Below, piece by piece: positions 21,831-33,270 of a stretch of DNA of 64,000 bases (position 1 is its first letter; each line of letters opens with the position of its first letter). The stretch is taken from assembly GCA_020881915.1 (NCBI GenBank), contig JAJFPB010000007.1, forward strand, positions 1,922,001-1,986,000, read 5' to 3'. The translations under genes and the position numbers were made by a program. Below the pieces are notes generated by a model. That model searched no databases. It was not told the DNA's origin and saw nothing but the letters and a program-made list of their open reading frames with translations. The DNA is from Paramyrothecium sp. XJ0827 (Eukaryota; Ascomycota; Sordariomycetes; Hypocreales; Stachybotryaceae).

Positions 21831-23446
21831 GGTGCCTTAACAGGGAACCCACGCGGTTTCCGTGAGCTAAATGTCGTTTCCAACGTCATCGAGCGCCGCT
21901 GAATGTTTCCGGAGTAGCTCAACGCAGGTTTTCAAGCTGGCATTGAATCCTGTAGTTATCGCGTCGAGTTGACGACGAGGACATCCGCAGGCGCGTGTAA
22001 CTGCCAAACAAGTCGCGGTGTCACGTGATACACTTTATTTCTGAAATTAACACGAGATAAAGGTACCTTCAGGTTTGCACTGTGTTAGGCAAGGTATTCG
22101 AAGTCAGATTTCACACGCCGTGTAATGGCATGCCACATGCGCTTCAACCAAAACTCAGGTGGTTTTCCGGTATGACTGGACCTTGCTACGTTTTACGTTA
22201 AGTTGGAAAGGCTTGGTGAGAATCCATGCCGGGAAAATCATGAGATGCTACGCAAATTTGGAGTTGCGTTAGTACGTACAAGCCGAATTTGGGCTAGTCC
22301 CATTTGACTGCATAAGGTATCCTTGTATGATCAATTATAGACACGGGACGCACCAAATGGCTGACGGTGGTTGCAACTGCAATGCTACGCCGCAACGCCA
22401 ACATTATTACCAGGATGGGCCATAACGTCCGCATTTTCCACGGTGACAGAGCACCAATTCCCTCAGGCTGAGCAGTTTGGGCTTCTAGCTGAGGTGGTAA
22501 CGCTGTGACGGTAGTGCCTTCCACGAATTGAATGTGATATTAATAAGTGTCAGGCTCTTCACCCCCAGTTGGCGGAATGACAGGCTAAGGTCAGTGTTGT
22601 CCGTGCAGCTTTGTTCAGGCGTCACTATCACATAGATGATGGTGATACTCCTTAGTCGAATTGGTTTAAGGTCTCCATAGATGCTTATTGAGATTAACAG
22701 AGTGACAGCGAATTACGGCACGAGAATCACGGGCATGACGACCATCACAGCTTTCTACCCGCACTAGGTTAAGAGGTGAAATCATGTCTGGTCGGGTGAC
22801 GCTCAATGGGGTGATCCTTCTTGTGATTCGGGACCATTTTTCAGGGGTAGTGAGCCGTCTGGGAATTCAAGGATAAGGAGCAACAGTTATCCATCGGTCT
22901 CTTGGCCCCCCAGCGGCCCGGAGATGATTTAGCAGCATCACAGTCACAGCCCTCATCCTATTCGAGCAGAGCACATTCGGTTGTCGAATTCATCCCCGCT
23001 CCAAGAGGTTGGCGCGGGGGCGAGTGGCGGGCTTGACCGCCAATCAACCCGATGGGGGCTGGAGTTGGGCGCTTAAGCATCCCTGTCATCACGGCCATCC
23101 GTCCAACCACATGCCGTGGATGGTCTCTCAATGCTGGTCTGCACTGCAACCTCCATCACCCATTCCGGACGCTATTAATTCGTTGCTCATGCATGTGCCA
23201 CCAGTGAGCGATGTTGTTATGCGGGGGCTAAAGAACGACCGGGCAAGTGAGCGCCCAGCTTTGCAGCCCGGCGCCAACTCGAAGCACTGCCGAACATCAC
23301 CAGCCGCTATATACCCTATCGAAGCCGCATATTCGTCCCTCGTCATGTAACTTCTCCATCAAACCATGTTTCAAGGCTTACATTCAGGAGGTTCTGTCAC
23401 GCAGCGATCATCTGCTTGATAAGGGTCTGCTTTGCACCTCACCACA
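21831..23446. other. Intergenic region between divergent srs2 and a membrane-protein gene
   Basis: A shared promoter-type interval of 1.6 kb. The palindrome AAGGTACCTT occurs at 22060-22069. No frame in it shows a domain or consistent splicing. Confidence 0.6.
22060..22069. repeat. AAGGTACCTT palindrome
   Basis: Second perfect copy of the 10-bp palindrome also seen at 12277-12286. It sits about 230 bp upstream of the srs2 start. Confidence 0.75.
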
Positions 23447-25024
23447 ATGCCCCCATCGCAACCTGGATCGCTTTCACTTCTCTTCTTGATCTACTCATTC
23501 CTTTCCTCGCTCACTTACGCCCAGGCTGCACCGTCGGTGTTGAACACGAGGGACGGAAAATCACCTGATCCTGTCCCCGGTTCTCCTCTGTCACCCAGCG
23601 CCTTGCGTGACACCAGCTATCTTCCCGCTCAGATCGGCGGCATTGTCGGAGCATACGCCTTTTCCCTGGTGCTGGTCGCCATCATCCTCCTGGCTCTTTC
23701 CAAGAAGAGACGTTCTCATCTCAGTGCCGGCAACGACGAGGTTGATTTCGACGAGAAACGTAGGAGCGCGCTCGTCAGCCCAAGGTTCCCTCGCGAATTG
23801 TCTTCACAGCTTCCATCCGAACTCCAAACCGAGATACCACCCGAGATTCCTCCTCAAGCCTACGAGCCGCACAGCGCCAGCCCTTCGGTTCCTAACTTTT
23901 CATACCCATCACCTATTAGGACCGATTTCGGCAATACGGGCCCTAACCCTTACATTTTCCCTTCACCTGTATCGTCGATTGGAGCCCCAGGAGTCTCACC
24001 ACAAGTCGACCAGAGAGTGGTAGCCGCAGATAGAGTCATGGCTCAACAACAGCTTGAGGAGATGTACAAATACGTCATGGAGCATGACGAGGCGAAGCAG
24101 AAAGGCATTGTGCTTGACGCACCTGTTCTGCCCGCTCACCAGCGTGCTCCGACGTTAGAGAAACCAGCCGCGACTTTGACTAAGAAAGAACGGTCTAAGC
24201 CGGCCAATCTCAATCTCAGCGCGACCAGAGAAGACAAGACCCAATCGAGGACATCTTCAATTCTCTCTGCACTTCGTTCACCTAAGAAGAATTCGATCCG
24301 GGGAGTCAACATCTCGTCACCTATAATGACCCCGAAGTCAGCAACATTTTCTCAACATGAGTCTCAGGAGATGAACACAATACCCCCAAGACATTACGCT
24401 CCTCCTCCTCCCCCACCAATCCCAACCGACCAAATTCGGTTCGGAGCCAAGGTCCGAACCTCTGGTGCACCTCTCACTCCAGACATGTCTCCTGAGAGTA
24501 GCCAAAGTATCGACGAACGCATTGGCTATCAGCTAGGGCCATACTCATACAACCACAGTAGAAATCTATCGCAGGCCCCGACGGAGGCTGACCCGGAATC
24601 CGCCACCTCGGAGCATTCTCAAGCTCCATTGGTGGGACTTCCCTTGTCGCCAAAGCCTAGGTTCTCGACTCTGCCAGCGTCTCCCAAACCCGGTGCAACG
24701 TTTCAGCGCCCAAATGCCCCATCAGCTGTGCGGACAGGTGGAGCACTGCCGCTGCGCGCATATGAACCGGCCATGAACTCTCCTTCGGCTATTGCTCACA
24801 CAACCAAACAAACTGTCTTTGAAAGAAAGGGGCCTTTGTCACCTAGCGGTAATATGACTCCATACACAGCCGGTGCCGCACCCTACTCGCCGTATCAGCC
24901 GTTCACGCCATGCGTGCCTATCACTCCGTCTCTTGTCACCCGTGATGACAGGAGACGGATGAAGAGGATGATGCCCAAGACTCCAACACTAGAGATGGTT
25001 CGGAGTTCGGAAGATATTTGGTGA
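23447..25024 (+). CDS. Single-pass membrane protein with long proline/serine-rich cytoplasmic tail
   Basis: An intronless frame of 525 residues; the start is the first ATG (MPPSQPGS). A signal peptide covers about residues 1-27 (hydrophobic core LLFLIYSFLSSLTYAQA). A short extracellular linker is followed by a membrane segment at about 62-84 (IGGIVGAYAFSLVLVAIILL) and a basic stop-transfer KKRR. The remaining 440 residues are predicted cytoplasmic and disordered, with many SP/TP sites, a polyproline run (APPPPPPIP) that could bind SH3, WW or profilin, and a conserved-looking C-terminal block (PYSPYQPFTPCVPITPSLVT, ending RSSEDIW). The layout resembles membrane sensors or polarity proteins of filamentous ascomycetes. 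No named family is assigned. Confidence 0.85.
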   Translation: MPPSQPGSLSLLFLIYSFLSSLTYAQAAPSVLNTRDGKSPDPVPGSPLSPSALRDTSYLPAQIGGIVGAYAFSLVLVAIILLALSKKRRSHLSAGNDEVDFDEKRRSALVSPRFPRELSSQLPSELQTEIPPEIPPQAYEPHSASPSVPNFSYPSPIRTDFGNTGPNPYIFPSPVSSIGAPGVSPQVDQRVVAADRVMAQQQLEEMYKYVMEHDEAKQKGIVLDAPVLPAHQRAPTLEKPAATLTKKERSKPANLNLSATREDKTQSRTSSILSALRSPKKNSIRGVNISSPIMTPKSATFSQHESQEMNTIPPRHYAPPPPPPIPTDQIRFGAKVRTSGAPLTPDMSPESSQSIDERIGYQLGPYSYNHSRNLSQAPTEADPESATSEHSQAPLVGLPLSPKPRFSTLPASPKPGATFQRPNAPSAVRTGGALPLRAYEPAMNSPSAIAHTTKQTVFERKGPLSPSGNMTPYTAGAAPYSPYQPFTPCVPITPSLVTRDDRRRMKRMMPKTPTLEMVRSSEDIW

Positions 25025-27008
25025 ATATGTTAAGCGGAGCATGCTGTTAGGATAGCGTGTTTAGAAATCTAGAATCTTGGAACGTCTGCCTGTGGTAGGA
25101 AGACAGACCTCTTCATGTCGCCATGACTTTTGTTACAGGAGTTTTCCTTTCATTGATGGATTGTGCGTGTCTCTGGGGTTTTCGGCTTGTCTAGTTGATG
25201 AAGCAGACGAAGATGAAGCGGCCAGGCAGTCGAAGGAAGCCCGGAACGTAAGGGACTTTTAGCCAGGAAAGCAATTTATTGTCTATCTAGGTCGTTGGGT
25301 CATTATATGATTCAAAAGCACAGTCACACATAGTGGAAGATGCGTTTCCTCGTGGGGTCAAAAGCCAGGAAATCCCCTGTTTCAGAATGTCAAGGGATGG
25401 CGTCTCAGAGAACAAGCGTAGACACCAGCGTATTCCCAACGTCTCTGCGGGGTTGTAAATCAGGGTGATCGCGGTCGCGACGCACGGGAATGCCTAGCAG
25501 AGAACGAACCCGGTGAAGCCGGTAGTACATAACCTCTTCCCAAACGTTGACATGATGCATGGAAGTTGAGGAAAGTGAATGATTCGATTGCCTCCTACGA
25601 GTGATTGAGGGGGGGAAGAAATAGCCAAGTGGGCGAATCAAAGTACTTGCCGCATTCCGGTGGGTTCAGCTGACTGTGGCGTGCGGCGTCGCAAAATGTT
25701 GTTTCCAAGTTCGAGACCACACAAAGGGTTCCTGGTGGCGACAGTCTTTTTGCTTCAGTTGGCGTGCCATCCCTGTGACGTTGAGAGATATTCGCTTAAC
25801 CCGAGAGCAAGGAGCGAAGGGAGGTTTGAGATGGGTGAGACGTTTTCATGCCCAAAGAGGGTTAGTGATCTGCAGTTGGCAGTTGGGACGGGAGGTTCTT
25901 CGTTCGACGATCCAGAACAGATAACGTCGCGGGCCGTCCCATTCTTCGAGGGAAAGCATGGCAAGCGTTTAAAGCGTTTATTAAAGTATCGAGAAACTCG
26001 TCTCGTTCGGCTGTCCGACGCATCGAATCGCGAGTCATGCCCATTGTTAGCAGCGACCAGCCAGGCCGAGACCGTTGGCGGCTAGCACCTGTACCTTGCA
26101 GTAAAACTTTCATACGGGCCCCTGCAAGTCACTCCTACGCGGGAAGTGAGTGCAGGAATACATCCCGAGACCCCAAACCGGTACGTTGGGGCGCAAGTCT
26201 CTCCCCACCCACCCAGCAGGTACCTCTAGGCCCGGAGGGGTTTCGGCGGGCTCCATGTCTCGCGCCTGGTCTGATTGAATCTACGAAATCGTACGATGCG
26301 CCTTCAGCCCATTGCTCAATCCAGAACAGACCCCCCGAGGGGTCTTCGCCTTCTCCCTCTCCCACCCCAATTCCCAGTCTATGGTCAAACTTGGTTTTCC
26401 TCCATCGCAAGCAAACTTGGGCCCATTGCAGTAACTCCTTTCTCACCCATCTACCTTACGTATGCAACAGTAGCGAGAGCCCGGGACCGACCACCCCCCC
26501 TTAGACCGGCCCCTCACCCCGAGTCTCAACCTGCAACCCCATTCTTCTCTGCCAGCAGTCTGCCTGCCTCTATATCCTGGTCGCCATCATACCATTTCTC
26601 ACCAGATCCACCAGGGCTGCATGCCAATCAACGTCTTCCCTGCTGCTCCTTCTCACACAGATACACTTGCATCCGGCATCTCTTTCTCCACGGCACACTC
26701 CGGACGTGCCGTCATCTCCAGTCCCGATAGGACGTCTGTCTACCAGAACAACATACGGCGCACAGGATCTCTGCTCGGCTTCAATTTTTGGTCATCGTTT
26801 TTTTTTTTCTCCGATTGACTGGCGCACACCCCCCTTCCCCTGCCAGGCTGCTCAGAGTCCGGCATCCGCTCCCGCTTCCTGATTCCCGCCTCCGATCAAG
26901 AACGCGACATCGTCCATCCCACCCTCCCTTCTGGGCCATCTGCCCATCAGACCACTTTCTGCATGGTGGTGCTGACATCGGCCTGGAACCCCAACCAGAT
27001 CCATCGCC
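25025..27008. other. Intergenic region and probable long pyrimidine-rich leader of the SREBP gene
   Basis: About 26300-27008 is strongly C/T-rich on the plus strand, including a run of Ts at 26797-26807, as is common in promoters and 5' leaders of highly regulated fungal genes. Short frames across it show no domain. No other element is recognised. Confidence 0.5.
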
Positions 27009-29930
27009 ATGTCCGACAATGACTCCCCCGTCATGTTCGCCGGCCTCGAAGAGACTAATCTCGGCTTCGTAGCTGATGACGGTTCGCGGATCAAGGCAGA
27101 GTCCTCCGGCATGCCAAATCAAGACCCCTCCCAGTCCTTCTATCCTCCCTCCTCTACTGCTTGGAACTTTCAAGGCACACCCCCATACGACTCGTACGAT
27201 ACTTCCTCCACTGCTCCTGCGGCCCAATCCGCCTACGTGGCCCCGGCCTGGGATATTCCGACGTTCCAGCAAACCGAAGTCGACCCTGCCACTCTCTTCG
27301 CTCCGCCTCTGGGTCCGTCAAGCTCGGGCTTCGCTCCGGCAAATCTGTCACCCTCTGCCATCTCGCAGGCCCGCGCTCCGACAATTCTAACTCCGGCTGC
27401 TCGGGAGCAGCTGCGAAATATCGCCATGCCGCCGCACCTCCAGTACAACTCTCCCAAGAGTGCTTCGAGCCCAGATTCGGCTACCGGCGATGGCAAGGCT
27501 GGACCCTTGCCTTCTCCCGACGCCGTGGACTCCACGTCCTCCAAAACGAATTCAAGAAAACGAAAGGTCTCCGCTGATCCCGATGATGAAGAGGAGGAAG
27601 ACGAAGACGGCAAGCCTATCAAGAAAACGGCTCATAACATGATCGAAAAGCGATATAGAACAAACCTCAACGACAAGATTGCGGCCCTCAGAGATAGTGT
27701 CCCAAGCCTGCGGATCATGTCCAAGAGCGCGAGAGGGGAGGACACCACCGAGGACCGTGAAGAACTTCATGGCTTGACACCAGCCCATAAGCTGAATAAA
27801 GCGACGGTGAGCTGCTCCCTATGAGACGGCTCCTAGAAGCACGCTAATCATAGTCCTTAGGTCCTCAGTAAAGCGACTGAGTATATCAGGCATTTGGAGA
27901 AGCGCAACAACCGACTACTCGAGGAAAATGGGGCTATGCAAGCTAGGATTGCGGCTTTTGAGAAGCTCTTCATGGCTGGCGCAATGAATGGGTCCATCAA
28001 CCCAATGCAACAACAACCCCCAATGACCTTCCAACATCAAGAAGGACAGCAATTCCTCAACTCGCCGACGGGAACCCCTCAAGACGGCACCGCTTCGCCT
28101 GCTGGGCTTATCCAAGTTCCGGAGGATATGAAACGTATCATCTCTGCCCAAATGGCCGTTGGCCAGCCATATCCCGTGCCTCAGCAGCCCTTCCGAGGTG
28201 CAACGCCGGCCATTATCCGACAACAGCAGCTACAACAACAGCAATTACAGCAAGGCCGCTGGGGTAACACCGCTCCCTATTTCGGTAAATTGATGGTTGG
28301 TTCGTTGGCAGGGTTGATGGTTTTAGAAGCCCTTCAAGAAGACGAGGTAAACAGTGAAAAGCCCGAAGGTCGCGGTTTGTTCGCACTTCCCGTTCAACTT
28401 TTGGGGCAATTGGGCTCGGGCCTGGATTTCCATTTCATGGGCTATCATGTCCATTCTTCGCTGAAACTTATTCTCCTCTTGGGTACATTTTTGTGGATTT
28501 TTGTCCCGTCACTATTTGCAACACCAGACCCCAAGACCAAGAAGCTTCAAACCGGGCCTCTACGTCCTGCGCCCTCGCTCGCGTCGTCCATTCATGTTCG
28601 GAGGCAAGCTTGGCTTACTGCTGTTCAAACCGTCTGGGTTCCCCGCCATAACTTCTTTCTGGAGGCTGCTGCGTTGATGCTGAAGACACTGAAACTCAGC
28701 CTGCGTAACGCCGTTGGGGTCCACGGATACCAGGTTTTGACTGGCCTGACAGAGGAACAAGAAACTGCCCGAGTCAAGGCGTGGTCCATTGCGCTTGACT
28801 CACAGCTAGCTGGAGGAGATGTGGAGATTAATAAGAGCCGCCTCATCCTGACACTGTTGGCTTCTATTACCCTACCCGACACACCGGCTCGATTGATGCA
28901 GAAGGCACTCCATATTCGGGTGCTTCTTTGGAACCTTCACGAGAGCCTCCATCTTGGATCAGTCAACGTCATCGCCGCAAAGCTTGCTCGGGCACGATGG
29001 AACGAAGCGCGGAAGCTAAACCAGCTTCTAGTTCAGCTCCATCAAGATGGGATGCCTCATGAAGACGAACTTCCAGAACATCTGGCCCTTCTCGTTCAAC
29101 AAGAGTGCGACGATGTCCTTAATGGCGAAGTTGTTCAACGAGCTCATAACCTAGCTTTCAACATGGACACCACGCATGACGTGGACGTGGCAACTGATGG
29201 CATGGATAGCGTAGTTGCGGATACAGCCATCGGGTCTCCGATGGATGCGGTCGCCGCTTGGTGGTCCACGCAGACGCTGCACAATATGCTCACCTCCACT
29301 TTGGAAAAGGACGAAAAAGCGCTCCAGTCTCGTGCTGATGGACTTCAGATGGCTATCAAGACAGCACCGATTGGGTCCGTGGCTCAAGTACGGGCCATTG
29401 TAGCCCGTGCAGTCCTGGTGGACAGGAGCCGGGGTGCTAATATTGCTATGGCTCTGCAGGCAATGGGACTCGACCAAATTCAGAGTGTCACCAGCAAATC
29501 CGCTGCCATCATAGACTCGTCATGCCACGGAGGCAACACTGATTTACGTCTAGCACTTCGCTGCGCTATGGCTATCGCTCACTTGCGACGCTTCACGAGT
29601 ACAGCAGGAACACCTCACGAGGGTCTTCGCTTGATCTATAGTATTGCCATCCCGCCGACGGCACCAATGTCGCTCCTGGGATGCACTTCGGCCATGGAGC
29701 TGATGGAACAGCTGTTTCAACACAAGACCGCCGCTGAGACCTTCGAATCTTGTCTAGAACGATTGGCTGGAAGTCTGCGTCTTTGGATGGGGGGGCCCTC
29801 TGGAGAGAAGTGCGGCGTAAGTACTGCGGTCCAGCACAAGGTGGTTGACAGGTGTTTGGCAATCACGAAAAGCTTGGTCGGCATGGAGCTAGATACTGGC
29901 TACGGGAGTATGAGTGAAAGCGAAGAGTGA
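27009..29930 (+). CDS. sre1: Sterol regulatory element-binding protein (SREBP; SrbA/Sre1 family) transcription factor
   Basis: Exons 27009-27806 and 27861-29930 give 955 residues; the 54-bp intron (GTGAGC to CTTAG) lies inside helix 2 of the bHLH. The basic region [20 protein letters not shown] (about 205-224) has the tyrosine (about Y216) that distinguishes SREBPs from other bHLH factors and permits binding to SRE as well as E-box DNA. The helix-loop-helix has a long loop, and helix 2 runs into a leucine zipper ([17 protein letters not shown]). A Gln-rich stretch precedes two membrane segments (about 409-425 and 466-486), then the fungal SREBP C-terminal domain. In related fungi the protein is ER-anchored, is cleaved under low sterol or oxygen through the Dsc complex, and drives ergosterol, iron and hypoxia genes. 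The acidic N-terminal half is the likely activation domain. Confidence 0.95.
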
Positions 29931-31360
29931 TCAGGCTCGTCGGTTTCATCGCAAGCTCTTTCACGTACAAGGACCGTACGCAAACAAGTATGGGGCTTCG
30001 CTATGAATGAAGTCGCATTAGCCTTTGGTGTTGCACAAGCAATCCCCCCTCCCCCCACAAAGAAGCAGAGGTTGAAAGAAATGTATGATAAATGAGCGTC
30101 GCGATGATGGTTGCGACATTTTTATGTCGCCATGGTTTTTATATTTGGTTCTGGCAATCTATCTCCGACTCAAAGCGTGGACATGGGAAAGTCGGGGATA
30201 ACAAACTGGGATATGGCCATGCGCGAAGCGGTTCGCCTCCTGGCATCGGCGTCCTAGAGTCCAATGCAATATATCAGTTGATACGTCAAAAGGCAAATCA
30301 AATCTCACACAGATGCAAGTGGCTATGAACAACGACCATGACCTGCCGATAGGTATCCAAGGGTCAGTCCCCCTGGCGTGTTCCCACGTAACTTTTGTCT
30401 TTGAATTGCCCAAGGCAGGTGACAGAGTCGTGATAACGCATATCGGTCTCTTTATGGAGTTTGTGGGTCAGGGTTTGGCGTCCGAAATCACATTCCCAAG
30501 TGAGGGAATTGCATGGCGGGTTGATGGGCTGAGGGTTTTGCGTGCCGCTTTACAACTTCAAACACGCTCTCGGCCGCACACTGCCATCAACGCTATGTTT
30601 GAGAACTGATTCGGGCTTGGGGTCTCGGTACCAAGGTACCAAGGACGAGGGAGGCCCTGCGGGCTTCAACATAGTCGGCGTCGGTGATGACGACAACGGA
30701 GGCGGTGTTGGCTCCCTAGTCATTTCTCTCGTTGATGCAAGCACCCTTTTGCACTTATTGGACTTATTGGTCTCGCGCCTCACCTCACCTCACCGTTCTC
30801 GGATATTGGCCCAACAACATTCCCAAACGCGCGAGTGACGGCTCACCTTATCACGGTATACGTCAGTCGGTGTCCGCCTCGAGCTGAGCAAGACCAGCAC
30901 CACCGTTTGTTGCCCGACCGTAGGCTACAGTTCGGCTTCTTGGGAAGCTGCCGCACTGTCGGCACAAGACTTGAAGCCTATGACCGACCTGTATGGCCAA
31001 AGAAACGTGTGTAACAAGGACAGGAGGGCCCAAAGACCTCGATGGGGTCGGTGACTTCTTTCGGCAGACCGCCCGTTTGCCTGAAGCGTCTGCATAAGAC
31101 GAACGGACAGGGCGAGGCCCATCTCAGTCAAATTCGCCATACCTTCCCCTACGACGTCTCATGTAGGTTCCCGTGGACTTGCCATGTCGTCAAGAATAGG
31201 TAAACCCCATGCCAAGTCACCATGCATGGCCCTCCTCTTATGTCTGCCACTCCCAGCCCTCGACAGCCGGAAGTTCTCTCGCTCCTTCACACCAACACAC
31301 CTTGATCTTGGACACAGCGCGTCAGGTTGAGCCTAGTCGACACAGGATCACGACCACAAG
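29931..31360. other. Intergenic region, no supported gene
   Basis: It contains the direct repeat GGTACCAA x2 at 30627-30644. No convincing coding frame is seen. Confidence 0.5.
30627..30644. repeat. Tandem GGTACCAA repeat
   Basis: GGTACCAAGGTACCAAGG: two adjacent KpnI-type palindromes spaced 8 bp apart, part of the dispersed GGTACC motif set. Confidence 0.8.
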
Positions 31361-32653
31361 ATGGGCCGCCGACGGCGGAAACATGATCCCGAAGCAGCCC
31401 TCGCAGGTAGCAATACCGAAGCGACAGCCGCATCCTCAGCCGACCTTTTGGCTAACGAAATCCTACGTTTGCTTGGCCTGGAAGAAATACCAGATCATCC
31501 CTTTCTCGACTATGTGCTTCTGCACAAGCCTGACAGGTTGACCAGGGAAAACTTTCTGGCCTACTTCAAGAAAGTTGTCACCGACTTTAAAGGTCTTTCA
31601 CCCTTTTTCTTTTCCCTATCCCTTGTCATTCTCATTTCCCGTTTGTTATATCGATGGATGGATCGATGCGGTTTAGACAAGATGGGACTGACAGAAGTAG
31701 TGGACTCTATAAGGCCGGATGACTCGATACGGCCCTCGAATACAGCAGACACGGCGGATGCAGCAGTCACGGGGGATACTACAGCACCAACCCCAACAGC
31801 TGAGCCGAAATTGCTCTCATATCTCAATGACCTAGGCAAGGGCATTATTCCCTCGTTCTACTCTGCTTTGGAATTCCCACAAGTCGAAGCCGCTGCGGAT
31901 TTCTTTCTGATCCTGGGCCTTTGGATGCTCATGCGCGAGCCATTCGTGGTTTCGGGCAAGATCTATTTGGCCTCAATAAGATACCCAAGGCCATGTTCCC
32001 CTGGATCAGAGTCACTCCTTGACGTGACTTTGAACCAGCTTCTGACGTCTTCACGCATTTGGCCCAGTTACGCTGACATCTCCACGCAAGCCGATCTGCC
32101 TTTTCCACCCGCGTTTCCTAATGACACCAAAGAGGCATCTCAGAGGTGGTGCCGTTGCAAAAGCCCCACGGACTCGACACTTATCGAGCCCGGCGACCTC
32201 AATCTGTACCTACTGAAAAAACTCGCAAACGTTGACATCCTATGGACAGATAACGTGTCGCGTCACCTCCTCATAACAACGCGTGGACAGCGGCGCTACG
32301 TCAATGTTTTTGCGTTGCCCAGCGCATTGGGGTACCGCACTCAGGACGGCACCCTGACAGCTTCCTGCAACGCCGGGGGGATACCTGTCCAATTGAAGCA
32401 AGAAATTCTGAACAGTTACCAGCATTTGTTTGCGATGGAGTCACCAAAGCCGGAATCAAGGCTGGCGAGGCACCTGCACCGATTGGATTGGGTGCCAAAA
32501 TGGTGCTGGTGTAACATATGCGCATGCAAGAGATTTCACGCCCGCAGCATGCGTGAACTGAAAGTCCGAGCATCCCAGACCCAAGACAGGCTACCATATC
32601 TGCCCTTCGATACGCTTCTTGAGACGACTGCTAAGGGCAAAGTACTTCTTTAG
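31361..32653 (+). CDS. Orphan protein with hydrophobic segments and a cysteine cluster
   Basis: One frame of 430 residues starts at an ATG followed by a basic stretch (MGRRRRKHD). A helical region (DLLANEILRLLGL) precedes a hydrophobic segment at about 80-97 (SPFFFSLSLVILISRLLYRW), and a second hydrophobic stretch lies at about 186-196 (FFLILGLWMLM). The C-terminal half has RWCRCK and later WCWCNICACKRF, six cysteines in two short groups that could bind metal. No family is recognised. The first hydrophobic segment could be a misread intron (pyrimidine-rich, starting GTCTTTC), but no canonical donor is present, so it is kept as coding. The gene converges with another orphan gene across a 617-bp spacer. 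Confidence 0.6.
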   Translation: MGRRRRKHDPEAALAGSNTEATAASSADLLANEILRLLGLEEIPDHPFLDYVLLHKPDRLTRENFLAYFKKVVTDFKGLSPFFFSLSLVILISRLLYRWMDRCGLDKMGLTEVVDSIRPDDSIRPSNTADTADAAVTGDTTAPTPTAEPKLLSYLNDLGKGIIPSFYSALEFPQVEAAADFFLILGLWMLMREPFVVSGKIYLASIRYPRPCSPGSESLLDVTLNQLLTSSRIWPSYADISTQADLPFPPAFPNDTKEASQRWCRCKSPTDSTLIEPGDLNLYLLKKLANVDILWTDNVSRHLLITTRGQRRYVNVFALPSALGYRTQDGTLTASCNAGGIPVQLKQEILNSYQHLFAMESPKPESRLARHLHRLDWVPKWCWCNICACKRFHARSMRELKVRASQTQDRLPYLPFDTLLETTAKGKVLL

Positions 32654-33270
32654 GAGAGGAGTACATTTCCCTTTCTATGGTCTCGGATTATAGATCTGGA
32701 GAAAGTCTGCCAGGAGTCCAAACCCTGGAGTGTTGTGCAGATATTCCGGGATACTCGGAATATAGTGCAATGGTGGCAAGCCTTGTAAGTCACCCAACCA
32801 CCCTTTATTCCTGCCTTTCCCCCCTTTCACTCCCCTAACCCAGACTGGATCTAACCGTTGGGTAGGCTCGCGCTTTTTGGTTTTTTTATCCTCCTGGGGA
32901 ACTTCACCATGGGTATCAAGCGTAATGTTGAGGGCTGGTGGGGGAGAGAAGAGGCTGGCAAGCCTGAACAGATTGTGAACTGTACGTAGGTTTCCTTTTG
33001 TGGTATAGGAGATAATGCACGAGGTATTTCTGGTGAACAAAAACATGAATTTATTAATGTTCCCTCTACTTGCACAGGGGAATCCTCACATCCCCTATTT
33101 CTCTCTTCTCCCCTCCCTCCATCCATTACATATTCCTCTGCGGTGCATGTGCAGTTTGTCTCGTTCTCGCCTTTCCCTTTCGGAAGTCCTCAAGGTTACA
33201 AGCCAAAGAAATAGATCGGAGTCATCTCCGGTCGGTGGCAAACTCGTGCGTGTACAAATCATCAAGCAAA
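32654..33270. other. Convergent 3' spacer between two orphan genes
   Basis: Only 3' flanking sequence of two convergent genes; no frame is supported. Confidence 0.5.

Noticed and set aside
31590..31680. Possible intron in the first orphan gene around its hydrophobic segment
   Set aside because: The candidate donor GTCTTT is non-canonical and the frame is open without splicing.
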